Notes: generated by a model from the sequence alone, not told the origin. A DNA stretch of 60,000 nt from Symsagittifera roscoffensis (GCF_963678635.1 NC_087065.1:31004252-31064251), one strand, 5' to 3'. Shown: positions 1 through 9,378, numbered from the stretch's first letter. Numbers and translations: made by a program.

Positions 1-79
1 TTTTCTTGTGAAGCAGCAGGTGAAAGTCATAGCGATCTTTCAGTGAGCGGAATGAAACTAAGAAGTGAGAAGACTCGAG

Positions 80-1000
80 ATGGTGATGAAGAGCGTGAAG
101 CTCTTCGAGGTAGGGGAGCAAACGCTAATTCGACCCGACGACCACCATCGCGAGGACCTGGAGGCGCCTGGCGAGGAATTTGAGCGGGAAGAAACGGATG
201 AAACTCAAGAGACCTCGAAACGTTCCGAGGTCGAAATACGATAAGAGCCGTTGTTAAAGGGTACCTCCAAATCAGAGACCAAAGGCAACAGTCGGAGAAA
301 GGAACAATCCTCGCTAGTCAAGCAGTGCAAGAATGCGATGATGTCGAGCATAAGTCCAAGAGAAGAACAACTAAAATCAGAAGCGAAAAGAAGCTTCAAG
401 ACGATGTATCATGAGCGCATGACGTCGTTCCGAGCTGATGAATTGTCCTCTGGATATGGCTGTCCAGGGCTGATGCACTGGGACATGGACTTCACACCTA
501 GCCCGAGAGAGGAGAAGAGCAAGAAAGCGTTGTCTGACTCGCCAACTAGAACAATGTCAGATGGGACAACAATGGGAGCATCGTCGACATACGACAGGCT
601 GATGATGTCGATGGGCACACAGAAGGGTAGTGCATCGTCGAGTACCAGCCTGCAACCTCAATTGACGGAATCGTCCCTGGGTCTTACCCCAGTGCTGAGA
701 ACGGCTAGCAACTTGAGTGATATGTTTGCCGGTGTAATGACAGGCCTTGAAGGACCAAGAGGATGGATCGAGTTGAAGAAAGGGCTCAAAAAGGCAATGA
801 AAGATGAGAGACAAGCTGACAGACATAAAGTTACAAGCGAGAAGAGATCAAGCCCAGCTGATTCGGGACACCGATCAGTGCCTGGCGGAAAATTTGGCGA
901 TGGCGGCCAAGGAGTCACAAGAAAGAGACGTTACGAAGACGAGAGAGATCGAGCAATTATTGAACGACCACGAAAACTCCTACGCTCATACAATAACTAG
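80..1000 (+). pseudogene. gag: Gag N-terminal region, interrupted
   Basis: One frame starts at an ATG at 80 and runs through an acidic segment to a TAA at 242-244. The same frame is then open to 1000. The second part is rich in Ser, Thr, Lys and Arg. Position and composition match the basic N-terminal Gag segments of copies C and D. I infer one ancestral Gag reading frame with a nonsense codon at 242. The reading frame appears to pass to the frame of the next entry somewhere between 800 and 1000, so the last part of this ORF may be out of frame. Function is inferred from position only. Confidence 0.55.
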
Positions 1001-1196
1001 CCTGGACAAAAGGTTAGATGCCAAAGCTGACCTTATGATGCGGATGCTTGATGAGATCTTGAGCAGTGGCAACCGGGAGAATCGTCACGCTCCAACGGAG
1101 GACTCACGCCAAACGACTGACGGAAGCGGACCCCGCGGTTATGCAGGGGCCCAACCGAGATCAAGAACCAGCTTTGAGTCTAACCATAAGGAGTGA
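804..1196 (+). pseudogene. gag: Gag coiled-coil segment
   Basis: A highly charged, Leu/Ile-spaced helical stretch of about 130 codons, consistent with a coiled coil, in the same frame as the capsid/nucleocapsid ORF downstream. It ends at a TGA at 1194-1196, after which the same frame is open to 2294. A coiled coil sits at the same place in copies C (37549-37803) and D (42850-43125). Such segments in Gag usually promote assembly. The stop separates it from the capsid, so the copy is damaged here. The first GTG/ATG is not meaningful, because translation would have started upstream. Confidence 0.55.
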
Positions 1197-2294
1197 CCCA
1201 GGGCAGCCCCGTCGAGGGGGGGTCGGGCGAATCCGGCCCCGCCAGAAGCGGAAGTGACGTCGGGGGTACAGTCACCGACAATGCCACAAGTCAGATCAGT
1301 GCCAGATCTGACTACCGTCTCAAAGGACACAACGATCTTCGCATCAATTTTTGAGCCCTTGAACAGATCTCTCGACACATTCATCACCAAACTCTCAAAG
1401 TCAACCGAGAGAGGAGAGAGGTCAAGAAGGACACTCAAAAAGCCTAAACCATACAAAAACGAATCAGATGGCTGCGTCGATACCCGGATAGAGGTGATGA
1501 AGTTACATTTTGAGGAAGATAATCTCTTCAAGAAACAGGAATGCAGCGCACTGACAAGCAATCTAGAGGGCACCGCCCTAAGCTGTGTAATGGCGAAAAG
1601 GACTAATGAACGAGACAGTGCTCGCAAAATATTCGACATCTTACTGAATCGCTTCGGCTCGGGTTTACATGGGCATCAAGCTATGGTGAACTTTGAAAAG
1701 AGGCGTCAAAGAGATGATGAATCCATCGACAAGTTTTTGGATGACCTCGAGCTACTCAGAAGGATAAGCAACCCTGATGAGAGGATATCGGACTGGAACT
1801 TGGTAATTGCCTCAAAATTCATGGATGGAGTAAAAGGTGATGAGCTAAAGACCATGTTGGCCACACACTTCACCCTATTGCTTGATCAAGTGCCCACGCC
1901 TGATGATCTGCGCATGAGGTCGCGTGAATACTTGCTCATGAAACCAAGTGCGCAGAATCGATACAGCAATTACGGCAACTACAGTGGAACGAATACTGGG
2001 GCGAATTCCAGTTGGTATAGACCTCGTGACGACATGGATAAGAGGAGGTCATGTGCGAATTGGGGTTCAATGGACCACCATGTTTCAGCCTGTTCTACTT
2101 ACAAACAACTTATGAAGGCGATTGGCTACTTTCTTGATGACGTTGATGCAACCGACGAGGACCACGAAGAGTATGTGAGAGGGCTCATAATGAAATATGG
2201 ACCGAGATGCTTCTTCTGTAATTTCGAGGTACATTTTAAGTCGGATTGCACTCAATTCTGGGATGCAGTAGGCGCTTTCGGGGGTCAATGCTAG
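1197..2294 (+). CDS. gag: Gag capsid and nucleocapsid
   Basis: Open frame of 366 codons with no reliable internal start. The middle (about 1620-1900) has the helical, Arg- and Asp-rich pattern of retrotransposon capsid domains and is shared with copies C and D. The C-terminus carries two zinc-knuckle motifs. At 2052 the pattern is C-x2-W-x4-H-x4-C, so the second Cys has become Trp. At 2208 it is an intact C-x2-C-x4-H-x4-C. Zinc knuckles bind the element RNA for packaging. The frame closes at a TAG at 2292, and the protease ORF lies in another frame, probably through decay in the short gap and not programmed frameshifting. Confidence 0.8.
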   Translation, partial: PRAAPSRGGRANPAPPEAEVTSGVQSPTMPQVRSVPDLTTVSKDTTIFASIFEPLNRSLDTFITKLSKSTERGERSRRTLKKPKPYKNESDGCVDTRIEVMKLHFEEDNLFKKQECSALTSNLEGTALSCVMAKRTNERDSARKIFDILLNRFGSGLHGHQAMVNFEKRRQRDDESIDKFLDDLELLRRISNPDERISDWNLVIASKFMDGVKGDELKTMLATHFTLLLDQVPTPDDLRMRSREYLLMKPSAQNRYSNYGNYSGTNTGANSSWYRPRDDMDKRRSCANWGSMDHHVSACSTYKQLMKAIGYFLDDVDATDEDHEEYVRGLIMKYGPRCFFCNFEVHFKSDCTQFWDAVGAFGGQC

Positions 2295-2311
2295 TCGAGC
2301 CTGCCTGATGA

Positions 2312-3457
2312 ATGAAGCCGAATCGCGAAAATAAAAAGGTGACAACAGGCACATTCACGACCAAGAAGGTGAAGACCTTACCTGATGAGGCGATTGCCTC
2401 GAGCCTGGAGGCAGAGTCAACCGGTGCGCTCAAAGTATATTATGGCCTAGCGGCACGGACCGCATTACAGAAAGTTCAGCAAGAATTGGCCGCCAAAGAA
2501 TTTGAACAGTGGGTAAGGTCAGAGTTAGAAAGTACAGAGCTGCGCGAGAAACTTGACATTCTAGGAAGAACAACGAAAGAAGAAGACAACCATGAACCCA
2601 GGAAGCAGTGTGTAAAGTTGAATGTCATCTCGGGAAAGACCTTTGGCATCAAAAGAGAGGTGATGAAAATAATGGCGATCATATCGGTCGCGGGCCATCA
2701 GGTGGTGAAGAACCTGAGCGAGCCGTCCGAGATCACGGCAGTACACATGGACATCTACGCGGACTACCTGAGACAGAAAGACCCCAAACTGGATTCTAGG
2801 GCAGTGAGAGCGTTACTCACAACAGGTGGACCGAGTCTAATGAAGGTAGATGGACACTACATTGAAATTTATGGCCCATATCCATTTCTCATGAATGTGG
2901 ACGGCATAAACAATTACATAAAAGCTCACGTGACCGATACAAGTGACCAGGTAGGCCGAATCTACATCGGTCGAGAAGAGCTTGAGGTCCGACGAATCGG
3001 ACACAAAGTCATGCTCGAACAAGACGCAGTCCACATAAGCTGTGAAGCCGATCTGGCTGCGAATGTACTAGACGTGCAGGGTAGACAACTCTCCGTGAAG
3101 GAACTATTAGACACCGGAGCAGTGGTCAGTGTCATGCCTGTGAGCACTTATAACAAGATGGGTTTTGACAGGTCGGATCTGATTCCGACTAATATCAGAA
3201 TGGCAGCGGCTAATCAGGGTGCAATATACCTGACCGGAAGGACCCCTATCATCTCGTTGCAGCTACGAGGGAGACATCTCTGGATGAGTTTCCTGGTCGT
3301 CGAGAATCTTGATGAGTCCGACCAGTTCATCCTAGGACGAGCTTTTGTGCACAAATTCGATGTCACGATTGACCTCAACGACGGGTTGATAAGTATCAAG
3401 AACCCAGAGGGGGAGTATGAAAAGAAAACAATTAATAAAATCCTGATTAACCAATAA
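2312..3457 (+). CDS. pol: Retropepsin-type aspartic protease region
   Basis: An intact 381-codon ORF. Its first 240 or so residues are a charged region that recurs ahead of the protease in copies C and D. At residue 267 (base 3110) is the retropepsin signature LLDTGA followed by VVSVMP, with the catalytic Asp intact. About 70 residues later comes the second hydrophobic signature FILGRAF, as in Ty3/Gypsy proteases. The enzyme would cleave the Gag-Pol polyprotein as a homodimer. It ends at a TAA at 3455, just before the RT-upstream linker in another frame. This is the best-preserved catalytic region of copy A. Confidence 0.88.
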   Translation: MKPNRENKKVTTGTFTTKKVKTLPDEAIASSLEAESTGALKVYYGLAARTALQKVQQELAAKEFEQWVRSELESTELREKLDILGRTTKEEDNHEPRKQCVKLNVISGKTFGIKREVMKIMAIISVAGHQVVKNLSEPSEITAVHMDIYADYLRQKDPKLDSRAVRALLTTGGPSLMKVDGHYIEIYGPYPFLMNVDGINNYIKAHVTDTSDQVGRIYIGREELEVRRIGHKVMLEQDAVHISCEADLAANVLDVQGRQLSVKELLDTGAVVSVMPVSTYNKMGFDRSDLIPTNIRMAAANQGAIYLTGRTPIISLQLRGRHLWMSFLVVENLDESDQFILGRAFVHKFDVTIDLNDGLISIKNPEGEYEKKTINKILINQ

Positions 3458-3459
3458 AG

Positions 3460-4044
3460 GTGCCAATTTTCCTAGATTGGAAGGTTAGGTTAAAACCACA
3501 TCAGGCTGTAATAGCGATACTTAGGATGAGGCACCTGAATGAGCTTAGTAACAACAGACAGGTGTGTCTGGTTCCCAATCCAAACAGTAAAAGCACAGCA
3601 ATTTTAGGAAGAAGCTTCTTACTCACTCAGAGCGGACTGTGTGTGAGTGTGTTGTTGGGCACAGAGGCAACAATGGTGACAATGCAAAGAGGCAGGAAAC
3701 TTGGTTACGCATTGCCTCTGAGCACAGAGTATCGGAGCGTGGAGAACTCAAAGAAATATGAAGTAACTGAATGTCCTTCACATGCCAACCAAGAATGCAT
3801 ATTAAAGAGGATAAGTGAAGTGAAGTTTTCTAAAAAGTTGTTTTCAATGAAATCAGAGACAGAGGAGGAGCTTTCTAGCTGCTCAAATTTTCCTGAGATA
3901 CCAACAAAAACAGAATTAGCATCAAACAAGCCGGTTCTCTCTCAGATAGAGCATTTGAAAGAGAAGTTATCAGATAAGGAGCTAGACTCGCTCAGAGCGG
4001 TTTTGAATCAAAACGCAGACGTTTTTTTCGAAGCACAAGATTGA
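3460..4044 (+). CDS. pol: Pol linker between protease and reverse transcriptase
   Basis: An open stretch of 194 codons beginning at GTG, which is only the edge of an open frame and not a believable start. It contains the conserved block VCLVPNPNSK, shared with copy C (CVIPNPKS near 35210) and with copy D near 45230. It also has a Glu/Ser-rich segment ELSSCSNFPE that recurs in D as GLSSCSNFPE. These match the region that precedes the RT fingers in Gypsy-type Pol. No catalytic motif is visible. The frame stops at TGA, and RT continues in shifted frames. Confidence 0.7.
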   Translation: MPIFLDWKVRLKPHQAVIAILRMRHLNELSNNRQVCLVPNPNSKSTAILGRSFLLTQSGLCVSVLLGTEATMVTMQRGRKLGYALPLSTEYRSVENSKKYEVTECPSHANQECILKRISEVKFSKKLFSMKSETEEELSSCSNFPEIPTKTELASNKPVLSQIEHLKEKLSDKELDSLRAVLNQNADVFFEAQD

Positions 4045-4870
4045 CTTAGGCTGCTGCATTTTTGTAGAACATGAAATAGAAATAGAAGAGGGTTCGGTAC
4101 CTCATAGGGAAGGTGCCAGGAGAATGACAACACACAAGTCCGAAGCATGCAGAAAAAAATTGAGATGTTAATGGAATATGACAGGATCGAACTGTCGAAG
4201 TCCCCGTGGGCTTGAGCGTGGTCATGGCAAAAAAGGGGGCAACTTACATTTTGTTGTTATTTTCGCTACATGAATGCGGTAACGATAAAGGACGCATACC
4301 CGGTTCCCCGCATCGACGATAGCCTCTCCAAGTTCTTCACGACGATGAATTTGGGCTCTGCGTTCTGGCAAGTGCCCCCCAGGAAACAAGATCGAGAGAA
4401 AACAGGTTTCGCGTGTGAACTGGGGTTGTACCAGTGGAAAAGAAGGCCGTTTGGATTATGCAATGCGACGGCTACGTTCCAACGATTAATAACTCAGGCA
4501 CTCACGAATGTTACTAAAAAAGTATGGCAACCTCGTAATGTGTTACGTTGATGACGTGGTCATCGCGACACCAACGCTAGAGGCTCATATAAAAAGACTA
4601 GACGAGTTCTTCACTTGCATGAAACAAGCTGACCTGAAATGCAAACCTTCCCAGTGCGAAATCCTGAGAGACTCAATCAAGTATTTGGGTCGCCTTGTAA
4701 ATAAACATGGGGTCAGACCGGATACCGAAGTGTTTGAAGCAGTGTTGACATGGAAAGCGTCAAAGATCGACACGCAAAGTCTAGCTTTCTCGGATTCGCT
4801 AATTACTACCAAGATTTTATCAGAGGGTATGCTGACAAGATATACAGAAGCTAAGATATGCAGAAGTTAA
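4045..4870 (+). pseudogene. pol: Reverse transcriptase, frameshifted
   Basis: RT motifs are spread over at least three frames. The fingers and palm A region is around 4130-4400, with the block AFWQVP; the usual LDLGSAFWQ has become MNLGSAFWQ, so the motif A Asp is replaced. A block C region with FGLCNATATFQR follows. The YVDD active-site box at 4544-4555 is intact, with TPTLEAHI and the thumb segment KYLGRLV...HGVRPD after it. It would copy element RNA into DNA. The frame changes and the lost palm Asp mean no active enzyme. Copies C and D carry the same segments. Confidence 0.88.
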
Positions 4871-5290
4871 TGCGAAATAAGGGTAAAAATTCAGCTGGAC
4901 TGATGAGGCTCAGGTCTCGTTTGAGAATATCAAGCGCGAACTTTGCGAGGCTTCGGTCCTCGGCATGCCGACAGAAAAGGGGATGTTTGTACTAGATATA
5001 GATGCATCAATAGTTGCGATCTCGGGCATACTTCAACAGGAACAGGAGATGAATTGAAGAACAGTTCTCAGACCAATAGCTAACGGAAGTAAAGTCCTGA
5101 GCGACACTGAGATGAAATACGGTGCACCAAAGGCGGAAATGTTCGCGGTGGTCACCTTCGTTGAAAAATACAGAGCCTACTTAGGGATTGCTCCCTTCAA
5201 GTTGCGTGTAGACAATCGTGCTCTTGCCTGGCTGAAAACCTATTCGATGGACCAAAACTATATTGGTCGTTGGATCGTGCGTCTGGACTG
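4871..5290 (+). pseudogene. pol: RNase H domain, with nonsense codon
   Basis: The Gypsy-type RNase H pattern is clear. It has VLDIDASIVAIS with the first catalytic Asp near 4990, AEMFAVVTFVEKYRAYLG with the Glu near 5140, and LRVDNRALAWL with the second Asp near 5210. It ends with MDQNYIGRWIVRLD at 5250-5290. An in-frame TGA at 5055-5057 replaces a conserved residue, and a frame change near 5290 leads into the spacer. It would degrade RNA in RNA-DNA hybrids. The same block occurs in copy C (33513-33980) and copy D (46541-46985). Confidence 0.85.
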
Positions 5291-6567
5291 ATACCATATG
5301 ATCATAGAACATCGAACCGTGACAAACATCAGAATGCCGACAGCCCCATCAAAAAGAAAGATTTTTATGAGCGACTGGAAGAGAAGCAGGCCAATCAAGC
5401 AGAAATTATGGATGGATTTTCTTCCCTGGAGAAAGAGACCTACGACAAACTACCACTCACCAGGTGGCTTGACAAGTCCGGGCACCCCATACCAGGACAC
5501 CCTGAACTTCCCGTGGAGACGGCTGCTGAGATAAAAATGTTGGCGAGAGGTGATCCGGTTCCGTTGGAATTGCTGGTTCGATCAAACCTGGTGCAGCAAG
5601 AATTGACCAGGCTGGGTATCAACAGCATAGCCCTGCTAATTAAGACAGTGAACGTGGCACCGGATGTCATGCTGAAACTCCTTGACCTGCTTGACAGAGA
5701 GGTTAAACGGCATGACCTTGAATGGATGGAGACCATGCAGAGGTTCACAATTAACGAGAAAACAGAGAAGAGACCAGTAGCAATTCAGAGTCGAGACGTT
5801 GAACTGGATTGCCGATCGATAGTGAATCAGTTAGTTAGTTCCCTTCCGAAAGATGTCCTTCTGAGTACTTCGTATGTGAAGTGTCAACAACCGGTCGCTA
5901 CTCAGACTGCTCAAGAGGTCAACGTTGATTTAATATCTAGCGTAACGAGAAGAGTTCAGTTCACCGACACGAAGGATGAGTACGAGCCGAGCTCGGATTG
6001 TTCATCCGGTGAAGAAATATTGTCCGGGGAGTCATGCACTTTCGGGTCCGGACAGGATGACTTCTCCGGGGAGACAATGTCGAAGCGACCAAGAGACAGA
6101 ATTTTGTCCGGGGAGTCGACTTCAGAGCGATCAAGGGACAAAAAGATAATGATGCAGAATCCATCAGCTCAAGGAATGACTCGCAGCCTCAGCCTTGGGA
6201 AAATGTGTCAGAAACTTCATCTAGTTCCGACATCTTGGAATTCTCGATTCATACTTTGTTACTAGAATGGAAGCAGCGCGGATTCGATCGGGAGATGCAC
6301 CAGGAGCCAGACAGAGACAGATATACCTCCGATGAGGAGGGGACTGTAGTCGATAATGCTGCAGATGAACTCGAACTGATAGCAGTGTCGAAACGTCCGA
6401 CCAGATTACTTCCGCATGCTACGTTCGTCCGTACCAACCTGGATCCATCAGTGCAAGAGGCAACACCTTTGAAAAAGATATGTGTTAAGTTGATGGACGA
6501 TGACCATGCACCGGAGATAGTTAGCGGACAACTAAACATGATGAAGACATATCTGAAAGCCATTTGA
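5291..6567 (+). CDS. pol: Long spacer between RNase H and integrase
   Basis: Two overlapping open frames (to 6265, and 6205-6567) of about 425 codons in total lie between RNase H and integrase. Gypsy elements usually have a short tether here, so this insertion is unusually long. It starts with the end of the RNase H region, continues as charged helical sequence, and then holds a low-complexity segment with repeated SGE and SRD words (6010-6140). At DNA level the word TCCGGGGAG occurs three times there. No known domain was recognised. Sequences at 33001-33512 (C) and 46986-47389 (D) occupy the same position but are shorter. Confidence 0.6.
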
Positions 6568-6606
6568 AGACTGTCGGATCTTTTAAGGGCTCAGCGAAAT
6601 GATAGA

Positions 6607-7694
6607 ATGACGAGTAATCTAAAGAGATGGATCAAACACGGAGTACCTGACAATGTAAAGAGACAAGACCTGTTGTACTTGAATAAAGAAGCGATCGTAG
6701 CCTGCAAACGCAAGGAGGAGGACAAAGATGTTTACAAATATATTTCGATAGTGCTACCGCAGTTGTATCAAACGGAATTGCTCTTTCGTTCACATGATCA
6801 GATGGGCCATCCAGGCGTAGACAAAGTGTATAATAGGATACAGATTAGTTCGAATGGCCTGGTTTGAAAAAGCCTGTGGAAAGTGGATCTCTGCATGCTT
6901 GTCATGTCAACAAGCGAAACACCCCAGGAAATTGAGGTTTCCCCTGCAGTCAATAGAGTCATTGGGATTCAATGAGGTGGTGCAAATTGATCATCAGAAG
7001 ATATGCATGACAACCACGAGCTACCATCAAGTGCTGGTGATGATTGATCATTTCACGAAAAACGCAGAGGCATACCCTGCAGGACAGCATCAGCGGAAGA
7101 AACGTGCGATCACTTGATAAATGTATAACGAGATACGGTTGCCCCATCACATTCAAATCAGACATTGGCAAAGCATTCGTGGTTGATCTCACAAAGGAGT
7201 TGATGAAGAAGTCGCAAGTGGCACAGACCCACTCGACCACTTATCACCCACAAACGATTGGGCTAGTTAAAAGGCAGAATCGCACGTTAGTGTCCATGTT
7301 GAGGGTTTATTGCTCACGATACATGGACGACTGGGATAAGCACTTGCCGCAAGTGATGGGCGCTTATAGTAGCACAGAAAATTCTACCACGGGAATAATC
7401 CCGCACACGATGTTGTCCGTTCACGAGAAAGCACTTTCATTAACGTTCTTCTACCCTGAGTACGAAGGAAGGAAAACAGCACCACAAACGTACGTGCGTG
7501 ATGTGATCAGGAGACAGCAGGAATTTAATAATTTATGCAGGAGGAACACGCAGCAGGCTCAAATTATACAAAAAAGAAGATTTGATAAGAGAAATGCGAA
7601 TTCAAAAGCCTACTCAGTCGGAGATTTTGTATTGATGTTCCAGGAGGTGGTTCCACCGAAGGGAATCACAAAGTTGTTGAAAAAATGGCACTGA
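6607..7694 (+). pseudogene. pol: Integrase (HHCC zinc domain and DDE core)
   Basis: Three overlapping frames make one integrase. The N-terminal zinc domain has HDQMGHPG near 6797 and CLSCQQAK near 6897. The core shows VQIDHQKI near 6985 (first Asp), FKSDIGKAF near 7160 (second Asp) and GLVKRQNRTL near 7260. In the last motif the catalytic Glu is replaced by Lys (codon AAA at 7269-7271). The C-terminal part (7450-7694) includes a run typical of Gypsy integrases ending in TKLLKKW. It would insert the cDNA into host DNA. Frameshifts near 6860 and 7100 and the Glu-to-Lys change make it inactive. Confidence 0.88.
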
Positions 7695-8474
7695 GGGTCG
7701 TTTTTATTGGTTGAGTACCGGACGGGCAGCTCATTACGAGAACATCAAGTCTCACAATGCCTCATCGGAGGACTGGTGTATTCCAGCCGACATGCATGAT
7801 GAGGACTATTTGATAGTGGACCCTGCCTGCGAGGTGATTAAGAGAGGCACGCGCGACAAAAACGACGAGAATGAGGTGGTGGATAATTGCGATCTGCCAC
7901 TGGACCTGGAGTTAACCGAGCGAAGGGAGCTGGACCACGAAACTCTTCCATATGCCGAAGAAGACTGGGACTGCCCAGAGCAAACTGAAGTTGATAACCG
8001 AGTGCAGCCTGACTTTCCCTTCAACATGGAACCATGGAAACACGCCAGGGCATAAGAGGAAAGAACAAGGTCAAATACAACCTGCATGGCGAGGATTTTG
8101 TCATAGACAGGATAGTTTTGAGCGACATGATCGATTCGCTAGTGGGCCTGGACGAAGTAGTGGTGCCACAAGAGATCGAACTGGTCAACGAGATAGAACA
8201 GGATTGGATCGATGATTGCTCTGAACCGGAAGTGGAGTTCGAACCTGAGATGGAGCAGATGGATGAGCAAGAATTGACAAAACTGCCAGTGCTCGAGTGG
8301 CTCCATGATCTACCAGCAGATCCGAAAGAGACAATCTTGACGATTCAAGATGTCGATCAAAACAGCAAATACGTCAGTCATAATAATACTGAGTCCAACT
8401 GGGTCGCTCCAGATGGTCCTTTACGCGTTCCAGAATCCAATCTCGATCTGCTCGATCTTGGGCGATCGACGTGA
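7695..8474 (+). pseudogene. pol: Pol C-terminal tail (damaged GPY/F module and acidic tail)
   Basis: Two overlapping ORFs (7711-8055 and 8034-8474) encode the sequence after the integrase core. The first has STGRAAHYENIK, the end of a GPY/F-type module. Comparison with copy B at 15650-15740 shows a small deletion in A just before it. The rest is strongly acidic, with DPACE and ETLPYAEEDWD and then RGKNKVKYN, GEDFVIDRIVL and VLEWLHDLPAD. The same blocks occur in B and, more diverged, in C (31514-31837). No chromodomain was recognised. The role is unknown; such tails can guide target choice. Confidence 0.75.
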
Positions 8475-8489
8475 ACGTCGATGGATATT

Positions 8490-8513
8490 TTTGTCCGGGG
8501 AGTGGGGTAGGAC
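8490..8513 (+). promoter_or_regulatory. Conserved purine-rich tract at the pol/macro boundary
   Basis: A run beginning TGTCCGGGGAG and continuing as a G/A-rich stretch lies between the Pol tail and the macro domain. Copy B has it at 16481-16500 and copy C has it on the - strand at about 31350-31372. It resembles a polypurine tract, the plus-strand primer of LTR elements. It is followed by more conserved coding sequence and not by an obvious LTR, so it might be an internal or central tract. Function is inferred from composition and conservation only. Confidence 0.35.
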
Positions 8514-8556
8514 TCATCCACAGCGAAAACCCTATGATCAAAATGTTAAAATTGGC

Positions 8557-9063
8557 AAGGGAAACCCGCCTTTTGAACAATTTTTTTTTGAATTAAATTT
8601 TGATCTACCAAATCACTATTCAAACAATATCGTTATCACGGACAGTGATTCTATACTCACGGAACGTAAGTGCGCTGTAGCGATAACCGGGGTTGTAAGT
8701 TTTAAGACAGCACTAGCGGTCAACTTTAAGAGAGAGTACAAGAAAATCGAGTTTTTATGGAAACAGAGGCCTGGTGTAGGAGGGATGATAGCGCTGACCC
8801 CTGTTGCATCACAGATACCAGGGAAATACTAGTGTTTCCTGGTAACTAAAGCCACTGATAGACAACACGTAAACCTCGAAAACTTGGTACTGGCCTTAGC
8901 TCGACTCAGGGATTTCCTGGCTGAGAGAGGAGTGACCTCTCTCGCATTACCACTCTATGATACTAATAGGGGAAAATTGCATCCGAAAGAGCTATATGCC
9001 CTAATACGTGTAATCTTTTCGGAGACGGACATAGAAGGATACTTACAAGGAAGTTTTATCTGA
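8557..9063 (+). pseudogene. TARG1/OARD1-like macro domain, one in-frame stop
   Basis: About 168 codons in one frame with a single TAG at 8830-8832 and a terminal TGA at 9061-9063. The order of elements matches the TARG1 (OARD1, C6orf130) class of macro domains. There is a first strand IVITDSDSIL, a block VVSFKTALAVNFKREY where TARG1 has its Gly-rich GAGIAVLFKKKFG loop, and then PGVGGMIAL. After that come a strand CFLVTK whose Lys corresponds to the TARG1 catalytic Lys84, helix LENLVLALARLRDFL, strand GVTSLALP and ending SETDIEGYL. The TARG1 catalytic-Asp loop (GCGLD) is not conserved here. Macro domains bind or hydrolyse ADP-ribose adducts. All four copies carry it after Pol. Confidence 0.78.
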
Positions 9064-9223
9064 TCTTACGCCAGAGCCGCATTCAGTGCTAATAGTTTGC
9101 ATTAGGATTAGGTTTTTGGATGATTCTTGGGTATTAGATTTTTATTTGATAGTGTTGATGTGTGATATTTGTATGTTATGTTATTGTTAGGTTATGTTTT
9201 ATGTTATGCTTATGTTATGGAAG

Positions 9224-9239
9224 CCTGGAACACTCCAGG
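9224..9239 (+). promoter_or_regulatory. Conserved hairpin upstream of the SGNH block
   Basis: CCTGGA and TCCAGG form a perfect 6-bp stem around a 4-base loop. Copy B at 17405-17420 keeps the stem, with the closing A-T pair replaced by a G-T pair, which would still form a G-U pair in RNA. The hairpin is followed in both by a CGAAA-x-GTGACAGC word. Retained pairing while neighbours diverge suggests an RNA or DNA structure with a role in expression of the downstream ORF; this is inference. Confidence 0.45.
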
Positions 9240-9378
9240 TACGAAACGTGACAGCGCTCAATTAAGTTCTTCTGACAAGATGGCAGGTGGACGATCCACC
9301 TCGGTGCTTGTGAGCACTGTACAAAAAAGATCACTATATTAAAAAAAAAGATGTGAATGATGTTTTACCTTTGAAAAA

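Noticed and set aside
2280-2330. Programmed ribosomal frameshift between Gag and protease
   Set aside because: There is no slippery heptamer followed by a clear pseudoknot, and the region has stops in all frames; decay explains it better.
7711-8474. Chromodomain at the end of Pol
   Set aside because: The tail is acidic and lacks the aromatic pattern of chromodomains; only GPY/F-like remains were seen.
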